Assembly (NCBI GenBank): GCA_010909165.1
Contig: VJWM01000249.1
Location: 124,001 to 188,000, forward strand
Length of the DNA: 64,000 nt
Reading direction: 5' to 3'
DNA from: Anthoceros angustus
Lineage: Eukaryota; Streptophyta; Anthocerotopsida; Anthocerotales; Anthocerotaceae
Below are positions 46,201 through 57,022 of this stretch, in pieces. How positions within the stretch are numbered: position 1 is the first letter of the stretch; every line of letters starts with the position of its first letter. Under the pieces are notes generated by a model. That model had not been told where the DNA came from. It did not search any database and was given only the letters and a program-made list of their open reading frames with translations. The translations under genes were made by a program, and so were the position numbers.

Positions 46201-48765
46201 TCAGTAAAATTAGTTGATTCATGAAGCCAAAAAGATGGAAGGGCCTTGATAATTCGTCGGTTGGGCAAAGGTAAGGCCAGAGGCTCATATGTAGGTGATA
46301 GTTGCACTACACCCTTCCATGAGAGAGGCCAATTCACGGTATGCTCGAGAACACAAGCCCCTATCAATGTCCCATTTAGCTTGAGCTAAGATAGCTACTT
46401 GAGCTCTCTTTCTTGATACGCCACGCATCTACCTATTAATGAGGTCTTCTTAGGACTAGTGACGTTTCGGTCACTACTTGGAAGGGTAAAAAAGGTAAAG
46501 GTTATACAAAACCCTCCAAAACCATGTTTTTATGGTTTCATGAAAAAATGAACACGTGAACCTAGGAGAAATTGACAAAGAGATATGTTTTAGCGTATGT
46601 ATATGTGCACATCTCAAATTATTTTACCTAACAACGGAATACATTATATATACGTTGTTTTTAAAACATGGGCATCTTTGTATGGACAACAAAGATGCAA
46701 ACTCGCAATTGAAAAGCCATATGGGTCAGTCACAATCATGGTCACCCCTCTACATAAGTGGGAGGGTCGTGATGGCACCGGACGTTCTGCATAAGCTTGC
46801 ATCCCCGCTCACAAATGACGTGGGAATGCGGCAAGATTCTGCCTACCGGTCATGCCACTACATCCATGACCGAACCCCGAAGGCGTAATAAGCGAAGTGG
46901 TATGTAGAATAATAATAACTATGTACACACACACTCACTATAAATGCAGATATTACTGAGCCCTAATAAATCAGCATCTATTCTCATCACTCCCACTTGT
47001 TGATAATTACGTCGCCTCCTTCGCCTTAGTAACTGTAAGTTCAGCTGGGCTTCTTGCTAGAAAGTGTGTGTACTCTGTGTAGCGTAAGCTCCCAATGGAT
47101 CGTTTCTCGTTCTCTTTAACCTCAAGGAGTAATCCTCATGCTAACACAATATTTAGTTTGTCATGCTCATCTAATTGTTGCTTTGATTTAACTAAGACTC
47201 CTTTATCGTGAGGATGAGAGCGGAAAGAGGTAGGTGTCTTGATTATGTTAGAACGTTATTGGCTTTGGTGGCCTATCCAAGCTTCTAGGTTGATGAATCG
47301 CTTCTTGCAAAAAAGCTTGGGAAAGCATTTCACGGTAGGGTTAGGCGGTTTCCTACTCACACTACTAGAAAAGAGGAGACTATGTTACAGTGGATGTTAT
47401 ATATTGGTGTTCTAGGGCTCCACGTTGTAACATAATGTGCAAGTAGGGTGGAGTAAATGCGGTTGCATTCGCATTACACTTGTGTAATATGGGTATAACA
47501 TGAGACTAGGGCAGGCATGGTCTCTTTGCGTTGAATAGCCTTCCCGGCCCACTAGCACATTTGAATATGTAGATGGCATTGTATTGTCTGCCTAACTTTA
47601 GGTTTACTTAACCGTAGATGTCAGCTGTAAGTAATTTGATTGGGTGAGTAACGGATCGGGGTGAGTTTCGCCAATGTAAGAATGACACTTGAGCGTTACC
47701 TCATGCACCAAAGTGATCAGTCAGGTATGCTGCAAAAAATACGAGATGTGGAGCTCTTGACGCTGAAAAAAGGACGCGTTTCTGACGACTCTTATAGTCA
47801 CTTGGGAAATGAAACACATCGCATCTTGAACAATGCAATTCTTGCGGATCAAGAAATTAGTTGATTCATGAAGCCAAAAGATGGAAGGGCCTTGATAATT
47901 CGTCGGTTGGGCAAAGGTAAGGCCAGAGGCTCATATGTAGGTGATAGTTGCACTACACCCTTCCATGAGAGAGGCCAATTCACGGGTATGCTCAGTAGAA
48001 CACAAGCCCCTATCAATGTCCCATTTAGCTTGAGCTAAGATAGCCAGTACTACTTGAGCTCTCTTTCTTCAGCATACGCTTACGCATCTACCTATTAATG
48101 AGGTCTTCTTAGGACTAGTGACGTTTCCTGGTCACTACTTGGAAGGGTAAAAAAAAGGTAAAAGGTTATACAAAAACCCTCCAAAACCATGTTTTTATGG
48201 TTTCATGAAAAAAAATGAACACGTGAACCTAGGAGAAATTGACAAAGAGATATGTTTTAGCGTATGTATATGTGCACATCTCAAATTATTTTACCTAACA
48301 ACGGGAATACATTATATATACACGTTGTTTTTAAAAACATGGGCATCTTTGTATGGACAACAAAGATGCAAACTCGCAATTGAAAAGCCATATGGGTCGA
48401 GTCGCTGTCCACCGTCATGGTCACCCCTCTACATAAGTGGGGAGGGTCGTGATGGCACCGGACGTTCTGTGCATAAAGCTTGCATCCCCTGCTCACAAAT
48501 GACGTGGGAATGCAGCAAGATTTTCTCACCGCCACCGTCATGCCACTACATCCATGAGCCGAACCCCAAGGACGTAAGCTAAGTGGTATGTAGAATAATA
48601 ATAACTATGTACACACACACTCACTATAAATGCAGATATCGAGCCCTAATAAATCAAGCATCTATTCTCATCACTCCCACTTGTTGATAATTACGTCGCC
48701 TCCTTCGCCTTAGTAACTGTAAGTTCACCGGGCTTCTTGCTAGAAAGTGTGTGTACGTGGCGTAA
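43215..48765. repeat. Tandem repeat, ~1.85-kb unit, three copies
   Basis: Copy 1 is 43215-45065 (1851 bp), copy 2 45066 to about 47088, and copy 3 about 47089-48765. Landmarks are GTAAGCTAACCATTTGATGT (43215, 45066), GAGGAGACTATGTTACAGTG (43899, 45731, 47373) and GAACACGTGAACCTAGGAGA in each. Copies 2 and 3 share an end block with ACTATAAATGCAGATAT followed by AATAAATC, an LTR-like promoter and poly-A arrangement. Each unit carries CACTACTAGAAAA at 43886, 45718 and 47360. Short frames inside are repeat products. Confidence 0.85.
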
Positions 48766-48772
48766 GCTCCCA

Positions 48773-49081
48773 ATGGATCGTGATGCAGAAGGCACGCAGT
48801 TCATTGTTTTTAATAGCTCACACGCCCCATGCCATATAGCGGCTAGGCTCATAGGGCACAGGCTCAAATCCTTGGAAAACATGGCGTGGTCCGAGGAAAG
48901 CGCCTCCGCAGCGCGCCCTACCCAAGAGATCGGGCGCTGCAGCAGCCTGCCTAGAGCAACTGCCTTTGAGGAAGGCGCGAGAGTGCATCAGCCTGCACAA
49001 ACGGTGAGAACAAGTGCAAGAGGAGCTATCAGCTCAGGGTGGTCGCGAGGAAGACCCCGAGGCCACCAGAGCTGTGCTTGA
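48773..49081 (+). CDS. Short ORF before the 49-kb gene
   Basis: ATG frame of 102 codons beginning MDRDAEGTQFIVFNSSHAPC at the exit of the tandem repeat. It overlaps, in another phase, the longer frame that starts in the region of 49017. Either an intron or a frameshift could join the two, or this is the leader of the next gene. No family recognised. Confidence 0.25.
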   Translation: MDRDAEGTQFIVFNSSHAPCHIAARLIGHRLKSLENMAWSEESASAARPTQEIGRCSSLPRATAFEEGARVHQPAQTVRTSARGAISSGWSRGRPRGHQSCA

Positions 49082-49920
49082 GGCGAGATGCCTCGAAACA
49101 GCACCAGAAGCAGTGGCGGTGGCGGCGACAGCGCCTCCACACCATACTCGCTTGACTTCAAGCAACAGGGCTGATCAACAAACAGCGACCGTGCCACAAC
49201 CTCGATCCCCCACAGCACCAACTACAGCCATGGGAGGTCTGAGAGGCCGGACACGCGAAGACATCCATTCTCGGGCGACAGTGGAGAGGTGCCGCTTCAA
49301 TCGTGGTGAGTTTGAGTATGCCAGTACTGATCAACGCCCTCCTGTTCCGCCCAGGTTCCCAATTCCCACAGGTGTGATGTCAGAAACAAAGATCGTGACC
49401 CCTGGAAATTGGGAGACACCCGGAAGTCCTCTGTGGTATAGGTGCACATCCACTGGACTGGTGATGAAGCGCGTTGAGGTGCAGCTATGCCGTGAATACC
49501 AAGATCACATGACCACCATCTACAGTAAGTCTTCACACCAGTTCGAGTCCATTCTTCTACGCTTATAACAGCTAATGCAAACAGTTTGATATTTGTCTTT
49601 GTGTATGACCTGAAAAAGTCTTAACCCCCTGCTGACCTGTGTCAATTGTTTGTAAACCATGCTCCCATTGTCTATCAACAGGATCTGAAGATAGGCTGGA
49701 AGAGGAGAACAGCCTGGAGACGAAGGAGAGAATTTCTTATCAGGAGAGGAAGAAAAGATTTTCTCCTCGCACTGAGAATGAAACTTTTTCTTCAGAGTCT
49801 GTGGGCTATGATTCTTGGGAGAAATTTTCCAACTCAATAAGTTCTGAGAGCAGGAGATCTTTCCCATCTCCACCTGGAAATTCAGACAATGACGACAGCA
49901 ATGACTGGGGTTGTGCCTAG
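49017..49920 (+). CDS. Unrecognised two-exon protein, possibly TE-derived
   Basis: Exon A reaches 49524 (TACA then GTAAGT). Exon B, 49682-49920, starts after TATCAACAG. Phases agree (1 nt plus 2 nt), and exon B is open to its stop. Exon A has an acidic, Ala-rich start, a Thr/Pro/Ala-rich linker (49140-49230), then an ordered part with FPIPTGVMSETKIVTPGNWE and PLWYRCTSTGLVMKRVEVQL. Exon B is a charged Ser-rich tail (EEENSLETKERISYQERKKR ... DDSNDWGCA). The true 5' end is unknown. It begins at the edge of the LTR-like repeat and ends 9 bp from a Copia RNase H frame on the other strand, so it may be a transposon gene or a gene driven by repeat sequence. Function unknown. Confidence 0.4.
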
Positions 49921-49929
49921 CTTGGTTAG

Positions 49930-50172
49930 CTAGGTCTTAGATGAGGCAGTGGGGCTGCCTTCATGGCTTCCCATGCTAAGAACTCTCATGTGTTTTTCGT
50001 GAAGTTCCCTTCCTAGGGACTTAGTTAAAATGTCTGCTGGGTTTTCAGATGTTAGCACATATTCTAGATCAATCTGTCCAGATTTGATCAAGTTACGTAT
50101 GAAGTGATATTCAACTTCCACGTGCTTGGTTCTATAGTGAAACACTGGATTGTGAGCAAGACTCATTGATCC
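49930..50172 (-). pseudogene. Copia RNase H C-terminus (3' part)
   Basis: Minus frame with SLAHNPVFHYRTKHVEVEYH, FIRNLI and then LTSENPADILTKSLGR. This is the conserved end of Ty1/Copia polyproteins (RNase H motif around H..RTKHIE..YHFIR and ADI.TK). It is cut at its upstream side exactly where the TIR element begins (50173). Nothing of the integrase or RT is visible in the window beyond a few residues on the far side of the insertion. Dead fragment. Confidence 0.9.
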
Positions 50173-51832
50173 AACAGCGTCTGTTTAGAAAGGGGTTTCT
50201 CCTGTCAAAAGGGGTTTTGGAAAAAATCCCAACCCTATTTCGCCGGAAACTGAAGTTGCTTTGGTTTTTGTTGGTTTTTGTAGGTGTTCATCCATCGGTT
50301 CCGGGCATTCTCGACTCGGCACCACTTCTGTCAGTCATTTACATTGGCGCCTTGTACTCGGGTTCATGGCGATTTAGTCGGTGTGATGAAGAACTAGTGA
50401 CCTCATTGTTCCATAATTTCGTCATGTCGTAGTTTACGCATTTTGTGTGGTTTTGTATATTTTTTGTATACGGGGCCTAGGCGCGCATAAGTGCAGCGTC
50501 TAAACAACGCTATCAAACTTGTGCATGCATGCAAAAAAAATAATCTTTTAATGGGGACACATGTCCTTTTGGAGGTCGAGGATGTCGGAACTCCCAACAA
50601 AATAACAAGTAGTAGACATCGGCGGAGGTTCACCTAGACCGCTCTCATATATCTATCCTATGCCCTAATGCGACGAAGAACACCCTATCCCTTTTTATCC
50701 TTTACGGTGTTTAGTCTCTTTCGGTGACCTAGTACCGGTTATCATCAAAACATGTTAGGGGCCCACCGGTGAACAAGTGCATGTACCAGGGGCAGGACGT
50801 GGCTGCGCGCGCACTGGGCAGGGGCCGTGTGCGCGCATAAGTGCGCGCACCGAGGGCAGTGGTGCGCTGACTGAGGCGCCACAGGGGCAGTCGCACTTGT
50901 GCGCGCAGGGGCAAGGAGGCCAGTGCACGCACAAGTGCACGCACCCAAGGTCGAAGGGCCTAGGAGCATGAACCCATATGGTTCATGCCTCCTAGTGCAT
51001 TCCCACGTTCATCCAAAGAAAAAAGAGCAAAAGTCTAAAAACCCTTAAAACCTAAAAATCACAAAAGTCCAGTTTTTGAGGCAAGTCAGACTTGCTAAAA
51101 TTTTGACAATTTTTGAATTGTTTTGTATTTGTTTTGATATTTTTTGTTTTAAAGGGTTCCTTTCGACGCTTTTCAACCTTTTTGTGCACCTCCCTAATGT
51201 GGATATGTTCTTATCTTTACTTAACCCTCATCTTTTTCTAGTGGTTAAAACTTTGAACTAGTAGTGAGAACCTTTTGCATCTTTTGAATCTTGAGGCGTT
51301 TGGCGTGGGCCCGGCTCAAGTGCGACCATGCCACTCTCATTCTCGCACGCATGTGGATCAAGAACATTAGGTCAACGAAGATATTATTGTCCCAATGTCT
51401 AAGAAACAAAGTCTGTAAAATTCTCGATAGAGTATAGTCTTAGGATTGAGTGGTATGAATGAAAGGTTGAAAGCAAACAAGTTTGCGCACGTAATTACAG
51501 CAAGCCTAAAAACTCTAAAGCGTTTGTATCGTCAACACCGCAATGATTGCGGATGTTGGAAGCTATTAGATCTAAGTGCGCATAAGTTTGCGCACGTGTC
51601 CATTTTGAAAAGAAAAGCCGAGCGAGAATGGGACTTTAGGTTTTGCCACGTACTTGCAATCTACAATCTCAAATAACGTGTATCAAAACAATTATTCAAA
51701 AGGTTGCGGGTGACATGTGCGAAATACCAAAAGGCGATTATAGTGCGGATTTTTCAAGTGCAAAAAGGGGTCCGGCCACGTCCGTGTGCAAAAAGGGTTT
51801 CAGGAGAAACCCCTTTCTAAACAGACGCTGTT
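50173..51832. mobile_element. TIR DNA element inserted in Copia RNase H
   Basis: Perfect 32-bp terminal inverted repeats: 50173-50204 begins AACAGCGTCTGTTTAGAAAG, and 51801-51832 is its exact reverse complement. Direct flanks are ATCC (50169-50172) and ATCC (51833-51836), a 4-bp target duplication. Inside are stretches with GTGCGCGCAC motifs (50760-50955) and AT-rich parts; no transposase frame, so non-autonomous. Size 1660 bp. It splits the RNase H frame of a Copia remnant, which gives an independent proof of insertion. It has an inverted relative at 3172-4957. Superfamily not certain: 4-bp duplications are known for Ginger- and Sola-like elements, among others. Confidence 0.9.
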
Positions 51833-51866
51833 ATCCTTGATTGTCTGTTTTAATTGTGGTGCAGGT
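51833..51866 (-). pseudogene. Copia RNase H, upstream remnant
   Basis: On the minus strand about nine codons (TTIKTDNQG) fit the segment just before the RNase H motif at 49930-50172. Similarity is lost above about 51866, so the Copia copy was already truncated or has diverged here. Confidence 0.65.
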
Positions 51867-53136
51867 TGTCGGTGGTAGGTGGCACATCGTTCGAACGTGC
51901 ATGCAAGCAGGCAGTCAACACAACAAACACAATGTGCTATCCGATGCTTAAGATCTATACTATTTCCTCCTACCAGAATTTGTTGTCGGTCACTCTTCAT
52001 TTGTTATCAGTGATTCTTCATTTATTGTCCGGAATTCTCCACTCTTACGTTTCACATTGAACATGTCCAAATAAGAGGTGACAAATTGACTTTTTGAAAA
52101 GAAGAACAAACCTAAAGATGAATTCAAAATTTCATATAAGGATTTATTAGAAGTGAAAAAACCTTTGTTGGATTCAAATGAAAGAGCCTATGCTCAAGAG
52201 AATAAGTTCTTAAAGAGTATGCAAGTGTTTACAATAAGAACTGCTACTTGGGCACTAATAACATTCTTATAACTGACACATTTGGCCAATTGATGCTCTT
52301 ATAATGGCACTTTTATCTTCCTTACAATTAACTTCTCAAATTTTTTTATTTTTTCTTTGGATAATTAAAAGCTAAAAAATTCTTGACATTTTGATCTATT
52401 ATCATAACTGACTCAGGTTAAAACACTATAACATGTGTAATGCTTTAATCAACTATTCTAGCATGTTGCATTTCTAAGGGTTCTCAAGATTCTTATTTTT
52501 ATGATAAAATATAAATAAAATATATTCAATATAAAAAATCATCTAATTCCATATTCTTATGACCCAATATGGTATCTTTTCATCAAATATTTTTTGATCA
52601 TAAAAGATAACTAATAAAAATTTTCTTAGTAAAAAACCAAAGACTTTTAATTACTAACTCTATTAGATTCTAGTCCTCTTAGATTCTTTAATTAGTGATC
52701 TATTTAAAATACTAAAAAATTCTAAGGTCTAGGAGCTTTTAATCCTTTTTGTTATCTAAAATCTTTTTGGTTTCTAACGAGAGCTAGGAGTCGACTCGAA
52801 GTACATATGTAGTAATCTGTGTAGGTCGAACGAGTCACCGCTGCGACCGCATACATAGTACGACACGGACAGACTGTAGACTGCCAAAGAATGGACTGTA
52901 TGTACATACAAATGTTTTTACACTGCGCAAATGGACACGTCGCTGGAATGCATGCTCAATGATTGCCAAACAATCGAAAAACACATTTGGACAACATTAT
53001 GTTAAGAATCTTACTACATACAACTCGAGCTTCCCAACACCGACGCAAGAAGGAGCCCAACGGGAGCCCTATCCGCCTCGTATCTCTCGTGTACTCCTGC
53101 CGGGTGGCCCTCTCAGTTGCTTCATGCGCGTCCCCG
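51867..53136. other. AT-rich intergenic
   Basis: Very AT-rich at 52260-52760, with many poly-A/T runs and no frames of note. No gene seen; the end includes the 3' region of the hydrolase gene. Confidence 0.5.
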
Positions 53137-55266
53137 TCAGTGTGGAATCACACCACTGGAGTGAGGAACAAGAAAGAAGGCCACGGCTGCTGCCATCACC
53201 AAAATGCTTGCTACCCAAATCAGCCAAGCTCTACTCCACAGCTCCCGCGCCATAGCAGCAAGAAGTGCAGCAAAAGCGGCCGCTGGATGGCCTTCCTGCC
53301 ACATCCGCCCACCTGTACCCGTCGTCAGATAATGGAGACTCGTTTGCAAGCACACCGGCAAGATGTGCACATACTAGCACGAAGTCATGAGCCACGCTTT
53401 ACTCACGTTCTTCCACTAGGAAATCACCGGCCCAAGACGAGAGATCTGTGTCCACACGGTTTGACCTTGTGATGAGGTCCAGCAATGCTTCATTGACCTA
53501 CCACCAGAAAGATAAGCAGTTAGCACACCATCCAACTGCCATGGTCACCCAGAATCTGCCGGTTGCCCAACCTGATCTGTTCTGCTCACCATTTGACAAA
53601 AGTGAAACACACCTCATCCCTGTGTTGATGTGGCACCATGTGTCCGCCAGGCAGCTCCAACATACGAGCCACGGGGTGCAGATGTCTCGCTAACCTTCGG
53701 CCATGTCTCACCTGGGCAATCACATCACCCCTGCTCAACCATAAACCAAACATTACCTGCTCATCAAGCTCAAAACGGCCGCGGTACACTTACAAGTGTG
53801 AAGCCAACACACATCACCCTTTCTACCTTCCGTGCACCACCAGCACCAAGATGCCGGCATTTCGGATGGTGTGCATCTCGTCCTTGCTCAAGGAGTGCGT
53901 CCAACAGGCATGGGCCTGTCCGTCGAACGCATGCTTCGGCTGCATGCCACCCGCCCTGATGTTCTGCACATACCCCTGGAAATGCAGAGGGCAGCTGTCA
54001 CATCTGCTTTTCATCAAGGGAGCTAAATCTCATGTCTCCATCCGCTACTTCAAGCCGTGCATGAATGGAAAGATTCTCCGCCTGAAAGCAGCTAAGCTTC
54101 AGGCGTGATTGACGCAGACATACCTGCAGCAGCAAGGCTCTCCTCTTGACGTTTCCCACCTCGTCATCGAGATAGTCCTGCAGAAATCGGCTATCACCAA
54201 GATGAGAATGACAAGGTGCTTATCCAAGAGGGTTGGATCCTTCTTCCAGGTGAACAATGGGCAGCACACCTGCGTGTAATGAGTCTCCAGGTCTACCAGT
54301 GCCCTCTTCTCAGGAGTCTGAGCCCTCAAGAACCGAAACATGAGCGCAATCATTGCCCTGTCAACCTGCACAACAATGTGACTGTAATTGCAGGTTTGCA
54401 CATACGACATGCAGCTCTCACTCGCCTTGCAATGAGATCAAACTACTTACCTTGGGCAGACATTCATAGCCGCCCCTTGTGACCGACAGCAAACAGGCGG
54501 ACGCAACGCGCTCTGGTGCTATGGCCATAAGTTTACTGGCAATCATACCTCCTGTTCCACCAAGGAGCCACAGAAGGTGAGTAGACCTAATCCCTCTCTT
54601 CGGACCAGGTTACCATGCAGTGCGATGAACCTTGCCAACCATAGCTCACTAACAAGATGTGAAATGAGCACAGGGTGACAGAAAGCAATACCCATAGAAT
54701 GACCACAAACGTGAACCTTGTGCCATCCCAAATGATCCAGCACAGCCAGAGCATCCATCGCCATGACCTTCATTCTGCATGCACCTGTAAATCTCCATCA
54801 GAAACTACCTTAGGGCTCCAACCTCGATAGGGTGCGAGGACACTAACGAGTAGGATTCCTTCTTCTTCGGCTTGGAGCTGTTCCCCACCCCGCGGTTGTC
54901 CAAGGCACAAATCTGAAACTCAATTCCCTCTGATGACTCCCCCTTGCTGCCCGAAGCGGCGCCATCGTCCCCCTCCTCGTTGGGGACGGTGGTGCCGCAC
55001 AGGGCTCTCACTTGAGGCAACCATAGCTGGTGCGATGACGCCAGTCCTGCGCCAGAAACAAACATCACGCCTGAAAACCAATCCAATGCCAATGCCAATT
55101 CTCCAAATCCATTCCTCCTCGGACTCCAATCCAACAGTCTCCGGAAAAAACAACCTGGGATGAGCAAAAGCTTGGTCCTTCCATGCCCGTAGAGCTGGTA
55201 GAAGATAGTGATTTCCTCATGGCTGCCTCCGGCAGCACCGGCATGGTTCACGACACAACTGGGCAT
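53137..55266 (-). CDS. Alpha/beta hydrolase with C-terminal membrane anchor
   Basis: Ten exons: 55266-55155, 55046-54809, 54774-54692, 54551-54451, 54365-54270, 54177-54124, 53975-53827, 53730-53613, 53497-53407, 53312-53137; 405 residues, all phases agree. Nucleophile elbow GHSMGG with Ser near 143; the likely acid is in HGRGDV (Asp near 280) and the catalytic His in ELPGGHMVPH (near 308). The oxyanion-side loop reads GLASSHQLW where relatives have GLAGTHDSW. Before it: TIFYQLYGHGRTKLLLIPG. The C-terminus (from about 377) has one hydrophobic segment (WLIWVASILVMAAAVAFFLV), as in the plant family of unknown substrate. Acidic insert near 70-90. Enzyme class: serine hydrolase; substrate not predictable. 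Divergent from the F-box gene with 238 bp between start codons. Confidence 0.93.
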
Positions 55267-55504
55267 CGCACCGTGCCAGGAATCGGATGGCGATGCTAGA
55301 GGAGAAGCGGATCATAAGTCGAACGAGGACAAACCAATCCGATCCGAAGGAGACGTGAGCTGCGCAGGATCCCAGAATCCACACGGGCTGCGGCAACAAC
55401 GCCACGTGTACGGGCGGGATTAGTGCAATAGAATCGGGTCCCTGGAGTACGGGAATTCTAGTCCCGTCCTCGTCGGACGGCCCGTTTAAGAAGCGGGTGC
55501 CCTA
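55267..55504. promoter_or_regulatory. Shared promoter, hydrolase / F-box genes
   Basis: 238 bp between two divergent start codons; must hold both 5' UTRs and promoters. A short inverted repeat ACGGGA ... TCCCGT lies at about 55449-55468. No TATA box evident. Confidence 0.55.
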
Positions 55505-56914
55505 ATGCGGATCAAAGTGAGCGGACCGGAGTGCGTAGAAGCTGCTGCATCCGGTGTTGAAGTGGAAGTGGCGGGTAGCGAGCGGGAGCAAGAAGGCAAG
55601 AAAGCGCGGCAAGGAAGCTTTGCGAGGCAGGCGATGGCGGATCCTTGCCCGAGCTCGAGCGGCCCGAGCCCGTGCGATGGCCTGCCGGACGAATTGCTGT
55701 GGAACATCCTAGCGCGGCTGGGGACAGTGCAGCTGGTGCAGGCGCGGTCGGTGAGCAGGAAATGGAACCGGGTGGTGGTGACGCAGCCGCTGGACGATCA
55801 GGCGTGCTGGTGTCTGCTGGTGTGCCGGCTGGCGGACCACCGGTTCCTGTCTTCTGCCGGGGACGCAACCCTGCCGGATGCGCTGCCGGTAACGCAGAGC
55901 TGGGCCATGGATCCCGCCTCCCGGCGGTGGCACAGGGTGAGCCTGCCGGCGGGGCCGACCTCGCACCGGCTGCATCTCTTCCGCTCTAGCGCGCCGGGGT
56001 CTGGCCTGCTGGCGTTCCGGGACGTGCACCGGGGGAAGCCGGCGCCGGTGTTCTACTGGGTGGGGAACCCGCTCACCAACAAGTGGCGGCAGATCGGTCT
56101 CCCGCCTCCCTGCCCGGCGGATCGCGCTAAGAGGGTGATATCCGACGAGCTCCTCTTCGACAGCAGCAGCAACAGGTATATCATTGCGCGGTTCCGGAGC
56201 AAGGAGGGAGTCGGGGCGGAGGAGCAGTACTCGTGGGTGTCGGATATGTACTGCTCGAGCACGGGGAGGTGGAGCCAGGGCCCGTCCGTGGCCGGGGACT
56301 GGTGCGACCTGGCGCTCTACTACACCGCCTCCACCTGCGTGTCGCAGGCTCTGGGATGCGTCTTCTTCCTGCAGGTGAGCCACCATTCGCTGCTGGTGCA
56401 GGTGGTGGCGTACCACATCCAGCAGCAGCAGTTCCGCCTCCTCATCCCGCCTGCGCCCGTCTCCTGCTCCGACGGCGCGCTCTCCGCCCAGTTCTTCCAG
56501 CTCTTCGTCAACCACCGGGGCCAGCTGGAGTGCGTGGCCGGGATCGCCAACGGCATGGCCGGATTCCTGCTGCCGGGGTACGGCTACCCGCTGGACAGGT
56601 TCGGGGTGCTCACGTACCAGCCCGAGTCGCACCAGTGGGTGGTGGACAAGGCCACGGAGGTGGACATCGCGCGCTGCTTCGGGCCCGACGAGTCCGACCA
56701 GGCGCACTGCACCTCCTTCCAGATCACCCCGGGCCTCGGCTGCTTGTACCTCGCCTCGCACGCCTATTTTACCAAAATCTTGCACTACAATGCTGCCAGC
56801 AAGCAGTGGTCCCGCCTCGCGGACCCTTTCGATCGCCACCTGCTGCCGGACAAGCGCGGGCAATGGCAGGAATCCATGGCCACTTTCCTCCCTCGCCTTG
56901 ATGTAGAACCCTAG
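55505..56914 (+). CDS. F-box protein, SCF ubiquitin ligase adaptor
   Basis: Single exon, 469 residues, GC-rich (strong third-position G/C). F-box at about 58-98 (GLPDELLWNILARLGTVQLV, then ARSVSRKWNRVV), which binds SKP1. The rest (about 120-460) has the Trp/Tyr-spaced pattern of plant F-box-associated or kelch-like beta repeats (PASRRWHRVSLP, NPLTNKWRQIGLP, SHQWVVDK, ASKQWSRLADPF), the presumed substrate-binding part. Start at 55505 is the first ATG; MADPCPSSSG at 55634 is an alternative start without loss of any domain. The substrate cannot be told. The 384-residue antisense frame is shadow. Confidence 0.9.
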   Translation: MRIKVSGPECVEAAASGVEVEVAGSEREQEGKKARQGSFARQAMADPCPSSSGPSPCDGLPDELLWNILARLGTVQLVQARSVSRKWNRVVVTQPLDDQACWCLLVCRLADHRFLSSAGDATLPDALPVTQSWAMDPASRRWHRVSLPAGPTSHRLHLFRSSAPGSGLLAFRDVHRGKPAPVFYWVGNPLTNKWRQIGLPPPCPADRAKRVISDELLFDSSSNRYIIARFRSKEGVGAEEQYSWVSDMYCSSTGRWSQGPSVAGDWCDLALYYTASTCVSQALGCVFFLQVSHHSLLVQVVAYHIQQQQFRLLIPPAPVSCSDGALSAQFFQLFVNHRGQLECVAGIANGMAGFLLPGYGYPLDRFGVLTYQPESHQWVVDKATEVDIARCFGPDESDQAHCTSFQITPGLGCLYLASHAYFTKILHYNAASKQWSRLADPFDRHLLPDKRGQWQESMATFLPRLDVEP

Positions 56915-57022
56915 CTATAGAGCTATAGCTTCGAAACCGAAATTCTCACACTATAAAGCGGTTTCGCTCTCGCCTCACTCCCACATGCGTAGGCCTTGCG
57001 CGGCACTGCGATCGGCGGAGCC

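Noticed and set aside
55709-56863. 384-codon open frame antisense to the F-box gene
   Set aside because: Arg/His/Ala/Pro-rich composition fits a shadow of a GC-rich coding strand; no domain.
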